This document shows, one piece after another, positions 24,967-34,428 of a stretch of 64,000 nucleotides of DNA. Numbering within the stretch: position 1 is the stretch's first letter; each line of letters opens with the position of its first letter. The notes under the pieces were generated by a model. The model was not told where the DNA came from, ran no database searches, and was given only the letters and a program-made list of their open reading frames with translations. A program made the translations under genes and the position numbers. This stretch comes from Mesorhizobium erdmanii USDA 3471 (GTDB taxonomy: Bacteria; Pseudomonadota; Alphaproteobacteria; Rhizobiales; Rhizobiaceae): assembly GCF_000472705.1 (NCBI RefSeq), contig NZ_AXAE01000022.1, forward strand, positions 1 to 64,000, read 5' to 3'.

Positions 24967-26850
24967 ATGAAATTCCTCGGTAAAAAAGCAACCGCCATGC
25001 CGCTGATGGCGATCGCGGCAACGCTCGCCCTCGGCGCGCCCCAGGCCGGCGCGCAAGGGCTTTTCGACATGTTGTTCGGCGGCGGCATAAGGCATGAGCC
25101 GCAAGGCGAGTTTCCGCCTCCGCCGCCCAAGCATAGACCCAAAGCCCCGGCCGCTGGCGGTGGTGGCGGCGTAAAGATCAGCAGCCCGTCCTACTACACC
25201 TACAAGGCCGACAAGCTGGTGCGCGTCGACTTCTCGACGCTGTCCGCCGCGCCCCAGGCGGCAGCGCCGCAGGACGCGGCGTTCGTTCCGTCGGCCACGG
25301 GAGCCGCTTTTCACGACGCCATTGCCAGTCTCAGCGACTACGAACTCTATGCCGAGCCCGACATCGCCAAGGCACTGATCGCCTATTATTCGGCCAATCC
25401 GGACTTCATCTGGGTGACCGGAACCAGCCTCAACAATCGCGCCCAGGACGCGGTGCGGGTGCTTGGCGAGGCCGCAAGCTACGGGCTCACGCCCGCCGAC
25501 TACACGGTCGATGTGCCGGCAGCGACGTCGTCGTCGGACGACGCGACAAAGCTCAGGGAACTGGTGCGCTTCGAGATGGCGCTGTCGGCGCGAGTCCTGC
25601 GCTACGCCCACGACGCCCAGAGCGGCCGTGTCGAACCCAACCGGATGACCGGCTACTATGATTTCCCGGCCAAGCCGATCGACATGGTCGGCGTGCTGAA
25701 GACGCTGGCGCATACGCAGGAAGTGCGTACCTACCTCGAATCGCGGCATCCGCAGAATGCGGAATATCAAGCGCTGCGCGTCGAGCTGGAGGCGCTGCAG
25801 GCGAGTGCGGAGAACGAGATCGTCGTCGATCCCAAGCTGCTGCTGAAGCCGGGCCAGACCAGCCCCGAATTGCCGAAGCTCTTGTCGCTGATCTCGCGCA
25901 ATCTCGATGACGAGATGGGCGGCACCTATGGCGAGTTGCTGTCGCGGCTGGCGACCAGCGAGGTCTACGTGCCCGAGCTCGTTCCGCTCATCAAGGCGGT
26001 GCAGGTGAAGGAAGGCATGAAGGGTGACGGCGTCATCGGTCCGCGAACCGTCGCCTTGCTGGCCGGCACGTCGAAGGCCGATAGGCTGCTCAAGGTGCAA
26101 GTGGCGCTGGAGGAACTGCGCTGGCTGCCTTCCGATCTCGGCAGCCCGCGTGTCTTCATCAACCAGCCGGCGTTCACCGCCAGCTACATCGACAATGGCC
26201 AGGAGCAGTTGAAGACACGCGCCGTCGTCGGCCGGGTCACCAACCAGACCGCGTTCTTCTACGACCAGATCAAGCAGGTCGATTTCCATCCCTATTGGGG
26301 CGTGCCGCAGTCGATCATCGTCAACGAGATGCTGCCCAGGTTGCGCAGCGATCCCGGCTATCTCGACCGCGCCGGCTACGAGGTGACGGATGCGCGCGGC
26401 AAACGCATTCCGTCGTCGGCGGTCAACTGGGGCGCCTATGGCGCCAACATTCCCTATAGTGTGCGCCAGCAGCCGAGCGAGGCCAATGCGCTGGGCGAAC
26501 TGAAGATCCTGTTCCCCAACAAGCATGCCATCTACATGCACGACACGCCGCAGAAATCGTTCTTCAAGCAGGATATGCGCGCGCTCAGCCATGGCTGCGT
26601 GCGCCTACAGGATCCGCGCGGCATGGCGGCGGCGGTGCTCGGCACCTCGGTCGACTATATAGCCGAGAAGCTGAAGCACGGACATTCGACCGAGAATGTG
26701 ACGCGCACGATTCCGGTCTATGTCGCCTATTTCACCGCGTGGCCCGACATGTCCGGCAAGGTCGAGTATTTCAACGACGTCTATGATCGCGATTCGCGGC
26801 TGAAGCAGGCGCTTGACGCGACCGAGGCGGTGCGCTCGCCCTCCAGCTAA
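24967..26850 (+). CDS. L,D-transpeptidase (YcbB/LdtD-like)
   Basis: 627 aa. A signal peptide (residues 1-30, ending GAPQAGA) precedes a proline-rich stretch, a large scaffold domain, a peptidoglycan-binding motif (VKEGMKGDGVIGPRTVALL, about 340-360) and the YkuD catalytic domain (about 385-570). The active site is SHGCVRL, Cys544, with IYMHDTP upstream. It forms 3-3 cross-links in peptidoglycan in the periplasm. Rhizobiales rely heavily on such links, and this gene is in the size class of YcbB. Confidence 0.92.
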   Translation: MKFLGKKATAMPLMAIAATLALGAPQAGAQGLFDMLFGGGIRHEPQGEFPPPPPKHRPKAPAAGGGGGVKISSPSYYTYKADKLVRVDFSTLSAAPQAAAPQDAAFVPSATGAAFHDAIASLSDYELYAEPDIAKALIAYYSANPDFIWVTGTSLNNRAQDAVRVLGEAASYGLTPADYTVDVPAATSSSDDATKLRELVRFEMALSARVLRYAHDAQSGRVEPNRMTGYYDFPAKPIDMVGVLKTLAHTQEVRTYLESRHPQNAEYQALRVELEALQASAENEIVVDPKLLLKPGQTSPELPKLLSLISRNLDDEMGGTYGELLSRLATSEVYVPELVPLIKAVQVKEGMKGDGVIGPRTVALLAGTSKADRLLKVQVALEELRWLPSDLGSPRVFINQPAFTASYIDNGQEQLKTRAVVGRVTNQTAFFYDQIKQVDFHPYWGVPQSIIVNEMLPRLRSDPGYLDRAGYEVTDARGKRIPSSAVNWGAYGANIPYSVRQQPSEANALGELKILFPNKHAIYMHDTPQKSFFKQDMRALSHGCVRLQDPRGMAAAVLGTSVDYIAEKLKHGHSTENVTRTIPVYVAYFTAWPDMSGKVEYFNDVYDRDSRLKQALDATEAVRSPSS

Positions 26851-27338
26851 TAGGTCAATGCTGCGACAACGGGGCGCCGGAAGCCGGCGTCCCGGCCGGC
26901 GATCAGCCAGTAGACGAGCCCGGCGACCAGGCCGGCGGCAGCGATGATGCCGATGTCGGCCCAACGCGCCGGATCCAGGTCTTCCGCCGAACTCGGCCAG
27001 ATCAGAAAGAAGCCGCAGGCAGCGGCGGCAGCGCCGAAGACCATGTGCATGAGAAAATTGCGCAGCGAAAAGAACTCGGCGATCAGGGCGAAAATCAGCG
27101 TCTGCATCCCGGTGACGACGATCGTCAGGAAATAGATGAACATGCCGAGCGGGGGCACCACCAGCGCCGCGATCGGGGTGACGCCGAAGAAACTGAAATA
27201 CTCCGGCGCATTAGGCAAGGAACTGAGCGCGGCATAGATTGCAACCACGGCAATCAGGCCAACCAGCACGGCCACGAGGTAGCCGGCAAACATCATCAAC
27301 AGACGCTTTAGGACGTGTTTTGCCGTCGCCATGCCCAT
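26847..27338 (-). CDS. Four-helix membrane protein of unknown function
   Basis: 163 aa. Four hydrophobic segments lie at about 14-36, 52-82, 95-113 and 126-145, with short charged loops. Start could be ATG 27338 or 27332. It overlaps the L,D-transpeptidase end by 4 bp in convergent orientation. I do not recognise a named family, and no catalytic motif is visible. Confidence 0.7.
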   Translation of the reverse strand: MGMATAKHVLKRLLMMFAGYLVAVLVGLIAVVAIYAALSSLPNAPEYFSFFGVTPIAALVVPPLGMFIYFLTIVVTGMQTLIFALIAEFFSLRNFLMHMVFGAAAAACGFFLIWPSSAEDLDPARWADIGIIAAAGLVAGLVYWLIAGRDAGFRRPVVAALTY

Positions 27339-27451
27339 CCCCCGATCGGCGCAGTTACCCTTTCAATCAGCCATCAAAGCCGGTCCGGCGCAAGGGCACG
27401 TACAGAGCGAGCCGCTTCGGCGGGCTGTCGTGAACCACCAGGCAGGACCGA

Positions 27452-28192
27452 TCAGGCGCCGCCGCACAGATGTTCGGAGTCTGGCAGGGCCCAGCTGCCC
27501 TTGGCGACGAGGTCGAGGGAATAATAGACACGGCCACGATCGTCGTCCTTGGGGCAGTCCCTGGGAATCGCGATCAGGCACATCTCGACGGGTTCGCCGA
27601 CCTTCGAGGCGGCGAGACCTGGCTCGCGATCGTAGGACACGGCTGCGCCGCCATTGGTGAAGGTTGCTGCGCTACCCGCGTCGGGCGTGGCCGTCTCGAG
27701 CGGATCGTCGCCAAGCCGGGTGGTGAGTGTCTTGATGTGCGTGGACGCACATTGCCCGACGGCCGAGGGCAGGGGTTGATCCCTGTTGCCGGGGTTACGT
27801 GCCGCGGCATCCAGCGCCTTCTTGCCGATCAGCGCGATATTGTAGTCCTGCACCCAGGACGGCGCATTGCCGTAGGTCTGCAAGGCGTTGTTCAGCGCGC
27901 TGACGATGCAGGCGGTATCGCTCTTGCAGGCGTTGCGGTCGGCCATCAGTCCGCGGGCGATCTTGCGCTTGTCGCCGCCGAATGCCGGCTCGAAACCCTT
28001 GTAGGCCTGAGAAACCAAGAGATCGATGGCGGACAGCTGAGGATCGGCGCAGATCGCCTTTTCCGCCGGCAGGCTGGCCTTGCTGCAATCAAAGGACGGC
28101 CCTTCGGCCAAGGCCGGAGAAGCCTCAAGCACACCGCCGCCAACGATGATGGCGAGGACGAGCATGACATCGGTTCGAACGGAAAATCGCAT
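27452..28192 (-). CDS. Secreted LprI/DUF1311-like N-terminal domain protein
   Basis: 246 aa from ATG 28192; the longer frame to 28222 is less likely. A signal peptide ends at SPALA. Residues 25-95 match the lysozyme-inhibitor LprI N-terminal/DUF1311 pattern: FDCSKASLPAEKAIC, DPQLSAIDLLVSQAYKG and RNACKSDTACI, with paired cysteines. The C-terminal 140 residues contain four more cysteines and are unassigned. Periplasmic location is expected; lysozyme inhibition is only a family-level possibility. Confidence 0.78.
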   Translation of the reverse strand: MRFSVRTDVMLVLAIIVGGGVLEASPALAEGPSFDCSKASLPAEKAICADPQLSAIDLLVSQAYKGFEPAFGGDKRKIARGLMADRNACKSDTACIVSALNNALQTYGNAPSWVQDYNIALIGKKALDAAARNPGNRDQPLPSAVGQCASTHIKTLTTRLGDDPLETATPDAGSAATFTNGGAAVSYDREPGLAASKVGEPVEMCLIAIPRDCPKDDDRGRVYYSLDLVAKGSWALPDSEHLCGGA

Positions 28193-28349
28193 GCATGCCC
28201 CCAAGCCAACCGCATTGCCCAAGGCGCTGCCCGGCGCCGGACCGAGATATCATACTCCAACAATGGATATTTTGCGGCGTCCGGCTGGCGTCGACCCGTC
28301 TCCGGATAAAAGGGGCATATCCGCCTGACGTAGACGTGTTCTGGCAGCC

Positions 28350-28607
28350 CTATTTGGGCTCGGCCGTCACCGGATCATAGGTGATTTCAACCTTCGCCTT
28401 GTCCGACGTGTAGTAGGTGACGACGTAGGCATCCTTGTCCCAGTCGACTTCCTTCACGTAGCGAAAGCCGTCGCGCTGCTCGACCTTGGCGAGGATTTCC
28501 GACAGCTTCTTGGCATTTTGCGGCGGTAGTGGAGCTTCATCCGCGGCAAGGGCCGGCCCGGCGGCGAGAAAAACGGCGACGCTTGTCGACAGCAGCAATC
28601 TGGACAT
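28350..28607 (-). CDS. Small secreted PepSY-like protein
   Basis: 85 aa. A signal peptide (MSRLLLSTSVAVFLAAGPALA) precedes a compact domain with KVEQRDGFRYVKEVDWDKDAYVVTYYT and VEITYDPVTAE, resembling PepSY-domain small periplasmic proteins. Such domains can inhibit proteases or sense ligands, but the function here is unknown. Confidence 0.78.
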   Translation of the reverse strand: MSRLLLSTSVAVFLAAGPALAADEAPLPPQNAKKLSEILAKVEQRDGFRYVKEVDWDKDAYVVTYYTSDKAKVEITYDPVTAEPK

Positions 28608-28739
28608 GGCTTTCCCTCAAGTTTCGATCGACAGAAACTCGCTGGCGCTCGGATTTGTTCCTTGTCTGGAACGCGCGGCGATTCAGTCAATCGATCTGCG
28701 GCCGCTAGCTGCCCTGGCCCGCGATTTCCGGAAAGAAAG

Positions 28740-28814
28740 TGGTGGGCGATGCAGGGATTGAACCTGCGACCCCACCCGTGTGAAGGGTGTGCTCTCCCGC
28801 TGAGCTAATCGCCC
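28740..28814 (-). tRNA. tRNA-Val(CAC)
   Basis: Minus-strand cloverleaf: acceptor GGGCGAT pairs with ATCGCCC, anticodon stem CACCC/GGGTG around TTCACAC gives anticodon CAC, and T-arm GCAGG-TTCAATC-CCTGC is complete. A CCA end is encoded at 28740-28742. A good promoter is placed 24 bp upstream. Confidence 0.95.
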
Positions 28815-28844
28815 GCTCGTTGCCCGAAGGCCAAGCGAGCCGCG

Positions 28845-28873
28845 ATATAAGGGAGGCCGGCCGGTTAAGTCAA
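28845..28873 (-). promoter_or_regulatory. Sigma-70 type promoter for tRNA-Val
   Basis: On the minus strand TTGACT (28868-28873) and TTATAT (28845-28850) are separated by 17 bp, close to the consensus. The expected start is near 28838, about 24 bp before the mature tRNA. Confidence 0.7.
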
Positions 28874-28954
28874 GGCGCTGTCTGGCGTTCTTACTGAGAT
28901 CGGATTCTGCGGCATTTCGGGACCTTCCCGACGGGATTTCCCGTTGCTTTCCGT

Positions 28955-29638
28955 TCAATGCCCCGCGGCATGGATCAGCCGCTCCGCCAGATCCACGGTC
29001 AGCGCGTTGAAATGCGAAATCACCGCCGAGGGTTCGAATTCGCGCACATGCCGGTCGGTGTAGCCGAAATCGACGGCCACGACAGGAATGCCGGCCGCCT
29101 TGGCGGTGTCGATGTCGGTTTGCGAATCGCCGACCATCAGGGCGCGATGCGGATCGCCTCCGGCAAGATTGATGGTCTCTATCAGATGGCGCGGGTCGGG
29201 TTTGCGGAAGGCGAACGTGTCCTGTCCGGCGATCGCGGCGAAATGCGAGGTCAGGCCGAGCGCGTCGATCAGCGCCAGCGAGTTGGCTTCGTATTTGTTT
29301 GTGCAGACAGCCAGGAGATAGCCGGCCTTCTCGAAGCGTGCGATGGCCTCGATCACGCCGGGGTAGGGGCGCGATTTGCCGGGAATGTTGTCGGTGTAAT
29401 GATCGAGGAACAGTTTTAGCAGCCGGTCGTGCTCGGCGACATCGAGCGAGCGCTGCTGGGCGGCATGCGCCCGCTCTATCATCACCCGGCCGCCATGGCC
29501 GACGAAGCGCTTGAAGCCGGCCTCGTCGACGGCCGCGAGCTTGCTGGCGGCCAGGCTGTGATTAAGGCTGTCGAGCAAGTCAGGCGCCGTGTCGATCAGC
29601 GTTCCGTCGAGGTCGAACACGATGATCGGGCGGGTCAT
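28955..29638 (-). CDS. gph: Phosphoglycolate phosphatase (HAD family)
   Basis: 227 aa from ATG 29638 with agga upstream; the open frame to 29827 runs into a repeat. HAD motif I is FDLDGTLIDTAPDLLDSLN, motif II is AVCTNK, motif III lies around FAFRKPDPRHL and motif IV is MVGDSQTDIDTAKAAGIP. The enzyme clears 2-phosphoglycolate made by DNA repair or oxygenase side reactions. It is divergent from rpiA across a palindromic repeat. Confidence 0.9.
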   Translation of the reverse strand: MTRPIIVFDLDGTLIDTAPDLLDSLNHSLAASKLAAVDEAGFKRFVGHGGRVMIERAHAAQQRSLDVAEHDRLLKLFLDHYTDNIPGKSRPYPGVIEAIARFEKAGYLLAVCTNKYEANSLALIDALGLTSHFAAIAGQDTFAFRKPDPRHLIETINLAGGDPHRALMVGDSQTDIDTAKAAGIPVVAVDFGYTDRHVREFEPSAVISHFNALTVDLAERLIHAAGH

Positions 29639-29766
29639 GATCCATCCTGCGCAGGTTTGTGCATCGGCAGGCGATAGCGGCTGCGGCGCGTCAAGGCAAG
29701 CACGCCGGTGGACAGGCCCGCCCAAATGCTTTGACCCGGCCGGCAAAAATGCTAGGAGCCCGAACA

Positions 29767-29869
29767 CCAAAGCGCGTCGCGTCGAAACCGACGCATGCGA
29801 TGCGCTTTGGTCCTTTGTTTCATGCATGTCGTTTTCCCAAAACCGGGATCACTTTTGGGCGACATGCAT
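29767..29869 (-). repeat. Two-hairpin palindromic intergenic repeat
   Basis: Hairpin one (29767-29810) has arms ccaaagcgcgtcg and cgatgcgctttgg. Hairpin two (29822-29869) has atgcatgtcg and cgacatgcat with inner cccaaaa and ttttggg. It has the same two-part order and orientation as the copy at 17974 and is reversed relative to 59113. It lies in the gph/rpiA intergenic region. Confidence 0.85.
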
Positions 29870-29892
29870 CAGGTTCCGGGGCAGCAAGCGGC

Positions 29893-30624
29893 ATGGATGC
29901 AAGACAGTTGAAGGTCGAGGCCGCGCGAGCCGCCCTTGCCCATGTCAGCGACGGCATGCGGCTCGGCATCGGCACCGGCACCACGGCGGAAGAGTTCGTG
30001 CGGCTGCTCGCCGACAAGGTCGCTACGGGCATGACCGTCATCGGTGTGCCGACTTCGGAACGCACCGCAGCCCTTTGCCGCGAGCTTGGCGTGCCGCTGT
30101 CGACGCTGGAGGAAACGCCCGAGCTAGATCTTACCGTGGACGGCGCCGACGAGGTCGACCCGGAGCTGACGCTGATCAAGGGCGGCGGCGGCGCGCTGCT
30201 GCGCGAGAAGATCGTGGCCGCGGCCTCGCAACGCATGATCGTCATCGCCGACCGGTCGAAGATGGTCGAGACACTCGGCCGATTTCCGCTGCCAATCGAA
30301 GTCAACCAGTTCGGCTTGCGCGCCACGGAGATCGCGGTGGCCGCGGCGGCGGCAGGTCTCGGCCTTTCCGGTCCCATTACATTGAGGATGACGGGAGGCC
30401 AGGCTTTTGTTACAGACGGCGGCCATTTTATCCTCGATGCATCTTTTGGCCGCATTCCGGATACAAGAGCGCTTTCGAATGCTCTCCATGCCATTCCGGG
30501 CGTGGTCGAGCATGGTCTTTTCATCGGGCTGGCGTCAGCGGCCATCATCGCCGGCGGCGACGGCATCCAAACCGTCCATGCCGCCCGAAAACCAGGGAGT
30601 TCTACCGATCATGATGTTGCATAA
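29893..30624 (+). CDS. rpiA: Ribose-5-phosphate isomerase A
   Basis: 243 aa from ATG 29893 (MDARQLKVEAAR); the longer open frame overlaps the repeat. It interconverts ribose-5-phosphate and ribulose-5-phosphate in the pentose phosphate pathway. Motifs are GIGTGTTAEEFV, DGADEVDPELTLIKGGGGALLREK with the catalytic Asp/Glu/Lys, and FPLPIEVNQF. Its end overlaps the DUF2059 gene start by 14 bp. Confidence 0.94.
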   Translation: MDARQLKVEAARAALAHVSDGMRLGIGTGTTAEEFVRLLADKVATGMTVIGVPTSERTAALCRELGVPLSTLEETPELDLTVDGADEVDPELTLIKGGGGALLREKIVAAASQRMIVIADRSKMVETLGRFPLPIEVNQFGLRATEIAVAAAAAGLGLSGPITLRMTGGQAFVTDGGHFILDASFGRIPDTRALSNALHAIPGVVEHGLFIGLASAAIIAGGDGIQTVHAARKPGSSTDHDVA

Positions 30625-31240
30625 CCGGGTTCGCGGCCTTTGCGTCGTTCTGGCGGCTTCGGCCGTTTTCGCCTTGTCGTCGCCGGCGTTCTCGCAGGAC
30701 GTCACCGAATCGCACCTGAAGGCGGCCCGGGCGGCCGTCACGGCAATCCATGCGACCGACCCGTTCGACAACATCCTGCCGCAAGCGGCGGCCGCGCTCG
30801 AATCGCAGCTCATCCAGAAGAACCCGGACATGCAGGAGCTGATCGGCAAGACCATCAACGAGAAGGCGCTGGCGATGGCATCGCGTCGCGCGGATCTCGA
30901 AAAGGAAGCCGCTCTCGCCTATGCGAAGGTGTTTTCCGAGAAGGAACTCAACGAAATCGCGGCCTTCTACAGCTCCGACTCCGGCAAGAAGCTGCTCGAC
31001 AGCGGCCCGACCGTGACACGTGATTTGGTCAAGGCAGCCGACATCTGGCAAAACGGCGTCGCCCGTGATCTCGCCCAGCAGGTCGGTGAAACGCTGGCGG
31101 CCGCCGCCAAGGCCGCGGCTCCGGCGGCGCCGGCTGCCCCTGCGCCCGCTGATGGCGCCGCGCCGGCCGACAATGCGGCTCCGGCCGATGGCGCCGCGCC
31201 CGCCGATGGTTCGGCTCCTGCCGACGACACGCAGAACTGA
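30611..31240 (+). CDS. Secreted DUF2059 protein with proline/alanine-rich tail
   Basis: 209 aa from ATG 30611; ATG 30614 is also possible. A signal peptide ends at SPAFS. The DUF2059 domain (about 85-145) includes EKEAALAYAKVFSEKELNEIAAFYSS and GKKLLDSGPTVTRDL. The last 50 residues are a low-complexity run of Pro, Ala, Asp and Gly with repeated APADGAAP-type units, probably a flexible periplasmic linker. It is coupled to rpiA by overlap and followed by a terminator. Confidence 0.88.
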   Translation: MMLHNRVRGLCVVLAASAVFALSSPAFSQDVTESHLKAARAAVTAIHATDPFDNILPQAAAALESQLIQKNPDMQELIGKTINEKALAMASRRADLEKEAALAYAKVFSEKELNEIAAFYSSDSGKKLLDSGPTVTRDLVKAADIWQNGVARDLAQQVGETLAAAAKAAAPAAPAAPAPADGAAPADNAAPADGAAPADGSAPADDTQN

Positions 31241-31278
31241 TCCTGCCTTTTCAAAAGCGGCCTTGCGGCCATCTGCGA

Positions 31279-31305
31279 AGCCCGGCTTGTCCGGGCTTTT
31301 CTTTT
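31279..31305 (+). terminator. Rho-independent terminator after DUF2059
   Basis: Stem agcccgg / ccgggct with a cttgt loop, followed by tttctttt. It ends the rpiA-DUF2059 transcript before the glutathione reductase gene. Confidence 0.85.
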
Positions 31306-31360
31306 GGCCGTTGGCGGCCTACCTGTCACTCACATTTTCCGACGTTCAAGGAGCCGTGTC

Positions 31361-32749
31361 ATGGCCGGTTACGACTACGATCTCTTCGTCATCGGCGGCG
31401 GCTCCGGCGGGGTGAGGGCGGCGCGTGTCGCGGCTGCAATCGGCAAGCGTGTCGGCATCGCCGAGGAATACCGCTTTGGCGGCACCTGCGTCATCAGGGG
31501 CTGCGTGCCAAAGAAGCTCTATGTCTACGCGTCGCAATTTCCGGAGCATTTCGCCGATGCGGCCGGCTATGGCTGGACGGTGCCGGCAGCCAGTTTCAAC
31601 TGGCAGACGCTGGTCGCCAACAAGGATCGCGAGATTGCCCGCCTGGAGGCGATCTACAAGAAGAATGTCGAGGGCTCGGGCGGCGAGACCTTTCATTCGC
31701 GGGCGATGATCGTCGACCCGCATGTGGTGCATCTTCTGGACGGGGACCGCACCGTCACCGCCGACCAGATCCTGATCGCCACCGGCGGCCGCCCGGCGGC
31801 GCATCCAGCACTTCCCGGTCACGAACACTGCATCTTCTCCAATGAAGCCTTCGATCTCAAGGAACTGCCAAAGGCGATCATGATCGAGGGCGGCGGCTAT
31901 ATCGCGGTCGAGTTCGCCAACATCTTCCACGGCCTTGGCGTCGACACCACGCTGGTCTACCGCGGCAAGGAGATTCTCAGTCGCTTCGACATGGACCTGC
32001 GCCGCACGTTGCACGAAACCATGGAGAAGAAGGGGATCAAGATACTCTGCCATGCGGTGAGCGAATGGGTGCGCAAGCGGCCGGACGGACGGCTCGACGC
32101 CCATCTCACCAGCGGCCAGACGCTGACGGTGGACCAGGTCATGCTCGCCATCGGGCGCGTCCCCAACACCGAGAATATGGGCCTGGAAGGCATCGGCATC
32201 GAAATGACCGCCGCAGGCGCGATCAAGGTCGACGACTATTCCCGCACCAACGTCGATAACATCTGGGCGATCGGCGACGTCACCAACCGGGTGCAGCTGA
32301 CTCCGGTGGCGATCCACGAGGCGATGTGCTTCGTCGAGACGGCATTCAAGGACAACCCGATCGCGCCCGACCACGACATGATCGCCACCGCCGTCTTCTC
32401 ACAGCCTGAAATCGGCACGGTCGGCCTGTCTGAAGACGAAGCCGTCAAACGGTTCGCCGATATCGAAATATACCGCGCCAGCTTCCGGCCGATGCGGCAT
32501 ACGCTGTCGGGCCGCGACGAGAAGATGTTAATGAAGCTGGTGGTCGATGGCGCTTCCCGCAAAGTGCTCGGCGCCCACATTCTGGGACCGGATGCCGGCG
32601 AAATGGCGCAGTTGCTCGGCATTCCACTGAAGGCCGGCCTGACCAAGGACGATTTCGACCGCACGATGGCCGTGCACCCGACAGCCTCGGAAGAACTCGT
32701 CACCATGTACAAACCGACCTACCGCGTGAAGGACGGCCAGCGCGTCTGA
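31361..32749 (+). CDS. gor: Glutathione-disulfide reductase
   Basis: 462 aa from ATG 31361 with aaggag at 31348-31353. The FAD site is DLFVIGGGSGGVRAARVAA, the redox-active disulfide is GGTCVIRGCVPKK, the NADPH domain has EGGGYIAVEFANI, and the C-terminal active-site His lies in AVHPTASEEL. It keeps cytosolic glutathione reduced using NADPH. FDRTMAVHPT confirms the glutathione reductase rather than the lipoamide branch. Confidence 0.95.
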   Translation: MAGYDYDLFVIGGGSGGVRAARVAAAIGKRVGIAEEYRFGGTCVIRGCVPKKLYVYASQFPEHFADAAGYGWTVPAASFNWQTLVANKDREIARLEAIYKKNVEGSGGETFHSRAMIVDPHVVHLLDGDRTVTADQILIATGGRPAAHPALPGHEHCIFSNEAFDLKELPKAIMIEGGGYIAVEFANIFHGLGVDTTLVYRGKEILSRFDMDLRRTLHETMEKKGIKILCHAVSEWVRKRPDGRLDAHLTSGQTLTVDQVMLAIGRVPNTENMGLEGIGIEMTAAGAIKVDDYSRTNVDNIWAIGDVTNRVQLTPVAIHEAMCFVETAFKDNPIAPDHDMIATAVFSQPEIGTVGLSEDEAVKRFADIEIYRASFRPMRHTLSGRDEKMLMKLVVDGASRKVLGAHILGPDAGEMAQLLGIPLKAGLTKDDFDRTMAVHPTASEELVTMYKPTYRVKDGQRV

Positions 32750-32777
32750 CTTTTCCTCGACCGTCGATGGGGTGATC

Positions 32778-32897
32778 ATGTCCGTCACGTTTTCGGCACC
32801 GCTCGATCATGGGGTTGGCGGACGCATCGCCATCGCAGGCATGATGGGCACGTTCTCCGACGCACCGCGCGATGCCGTCTATGGCAGACAGGCCTGA
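32778..32897 (+). CDS. Possible 39-aa small protein
   Basis: An open frame of 39 codons from ATG 32778 lies in the gap between gor and the convergent mgtE. It begins MSVTFSAPLDHGVGGRI and has no signal peptide or membrane segment. tggggtg 8 bp upstream could be a weak ribosome site. It may be a small gene or chance. Confidence 0.25.
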   Translation: MSVTFSAPLDHGVGGRIAIAGMMGTFSDAPRDAVYGRQA

Positions 32898-32941
32898 AGC
32901 AGCGGAAGCCGCCGCCGGCGATTGCCAGCGGCGGAGGATTG

Positions 32942-34306
32942 CTAGAGCAGCGTGCCGCGCAAGATGACCAGCGCCACCGAGAAATAGATCACCAGTCCGG
33001 TGACGTCGACCAGCGTGGCGACGAACGGCGCCGATGCGCTGGCGGGATCGAAACCGATCCGTTTCAAGGCAAACGGCAACATCGAGCCCGACAGGGAGCC
33101 GAAGGTGACGATGCCGACCAGTGCGGCACCCACCGTCGTGGCGATCAGCGGCCAATGCGGCCCATAGTCGTAGAAGCCCATATATTGCCAGAGCGCGATG
33201 CGGACGATACCGACCACGCCAAGCATGGCGCCCAGAACGAGACCGGTGGGAAGTTCGCGCAACGCCACCCGCCACCAGTCGCGAAGACCGATCTCGCGCA
33301 GCGCCAGCGCCCGGATAACAAGCGATGTCGCCTGCGAGCCGGAATTGCCGCCTGAACTCATGATCAACGGAATGAACAGCGTCAGCACGATCGCCTTCTC
33401 CAGTTCACCCTCGTAGCTCTGCATGGCATTGGCGGTCAGCATTTCGCTGATGAACAGCGCGCACAGCCAGCCGCCGCGTTTCTTGATCATGGAGAGGAAG
33501 CTCATCTTCATATAGGGCTCGTCGAGCGCCTCCATGCCGCCGAAACGGTGCACGTCCTCCGTCGTCTCCTCGATCATCGTATCGATGATGTCGTCGATGG
33601 TGACGATGCCGAGGATTTTGCCGTGGTCGACAACGGGGACCGCGAGCAGATCGTATTTGGAGATCGTCTGCGCCAGGGTTTCACGATCTGTCAGCGGGGT
33701 GACCGTGACGGGCACGCGGTCCGGCGCCACCGACAGGATCGGGTCGTCCGGCTCGCCGGTGATGAGCCGGCGCAGGCCCGTCGACCGCACCAGCAGATGC
33801 GTTTGCGGATCTACGATGTAGATCGCATAGACGGTCTCACGCGTCCGCTCGACCTTGCGGATGTAGTCGAGCGTGCGCCCGACGGTCCAGTCCGAGGGCA
33901 CGCTGACGAATTCCGTCGTCATGATCGATGCGGCGCTGCCTTCGGGATAACCGAGAATGGAAAGCAGGGTCGCGCGTAGCGGCGGCGCCAGCGCGCCGAG
34001 CAGTTCGGAACGTTCCGGCTCATCGAGCTCGCGAAGGATGTCGGCCGCACGGTCGACAGACATGGCGGTGAGCAGCTTGCTTGCCTTGGGACGAGGCAGG
34101 GCCTCGACCAGTTCGGGCGCGCTTTCGAGTTCAGGCTGGTCGAGAATCTCGACCAGCCGCTCGAAGGGCACGGCGCAAAGCAGATCGGTCGCGGTTTCGC
34201 GCGATTCATGGTTGAGCGCCTCGACCACGTCGGCGACATGGTCGTTGGCAAGGATGCGGGCGATGGCGACGGCCTCGTCGTCCGCTACGGGGGAAAAATC
34301 GTTCAT
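32942..34306 (-). CDS. mgtE: Magnesium transporter MgtE
   Basis: 454 aa, standard length. The N-terminal superhelical MgtE_N domain (about 20-125) is followed by two CBS domains (about 130-255; TTEFVSVPSDWTV and VPVVDHGKILGIVTIDDI) and a membrane domain of five helices with the selectivity region FIPLIMSSGGNSGSQ. The cytosolic domains normally close the channel when magnesium is high. A likely promoter and a long inverted repeat sit upstream. Confidence 0.95.
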   Translation of the reverse strand: MNDFSPVADDEAVAIARILANDHVADVVEALNHESRETATDLLCAVPFERLVEILDQPELESAPELVEALPRPKASKLLTAMSVDRAADILRELDEPERSELLGALAPPLRATLLSILGYPEGSAASIMTTEFVSVPSDWTVGRTLDYIRKVERTRETVYAIYIVDPQTHLLVRSTGLRRLITGEPDDPILSVAPDRVPVTVTPLTDRETLAQTISKYDLLAVPVVDHGKILGIVTIDDIIDTMIEETTEDVHRFGGMEALDEPYMKMSFLSMIKKRGGWLCALFISEMLTANAMQSYEGELEKAIVLTLFIPLIMSSGGNSGSQATSLVIRALALREIGLRDWWRVALRELPTGLVLGAMLGVVGIVRIALWQYMGFYDYGPHWPLIATTVGAALVGIVTFGSLSGSMLPFALKRIGFDPASASAPFVATLVDVTGLVIYFSVALVILRGTLL

Positions 34307-34428
34307 GGTTCACTCCTTGCCGTCCGGCAGGACATGAACCGTTCAGGTCACGTCTAGGCGGACGGCGGTTGCGTTCGACTGATACTGTCGCCAGGCATGG
34401 CGCGGTGACCTTTCCGCTTGCGGGTTCG
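34307..34428 (-). promoter_or_regulatory. mgtE 5' leader
   Basis: This untranslated stretch between the proposed promoter and the mgtE ATG has no protein-like frame. tgccgtccggca (34319-34330) can form a small hairpin directly beside the aggag ribosome site, so leader-based translational control is possible. I do not recognise a known magnesium riboswitch here. Confidence 0.35.

Noticed and set aside
24922..26592. 556-aa minus-strand open frame
   Set aside because: It is antisense to the L,D-transpeptidase gene, lies in high-GC DNA and shows no family motif.
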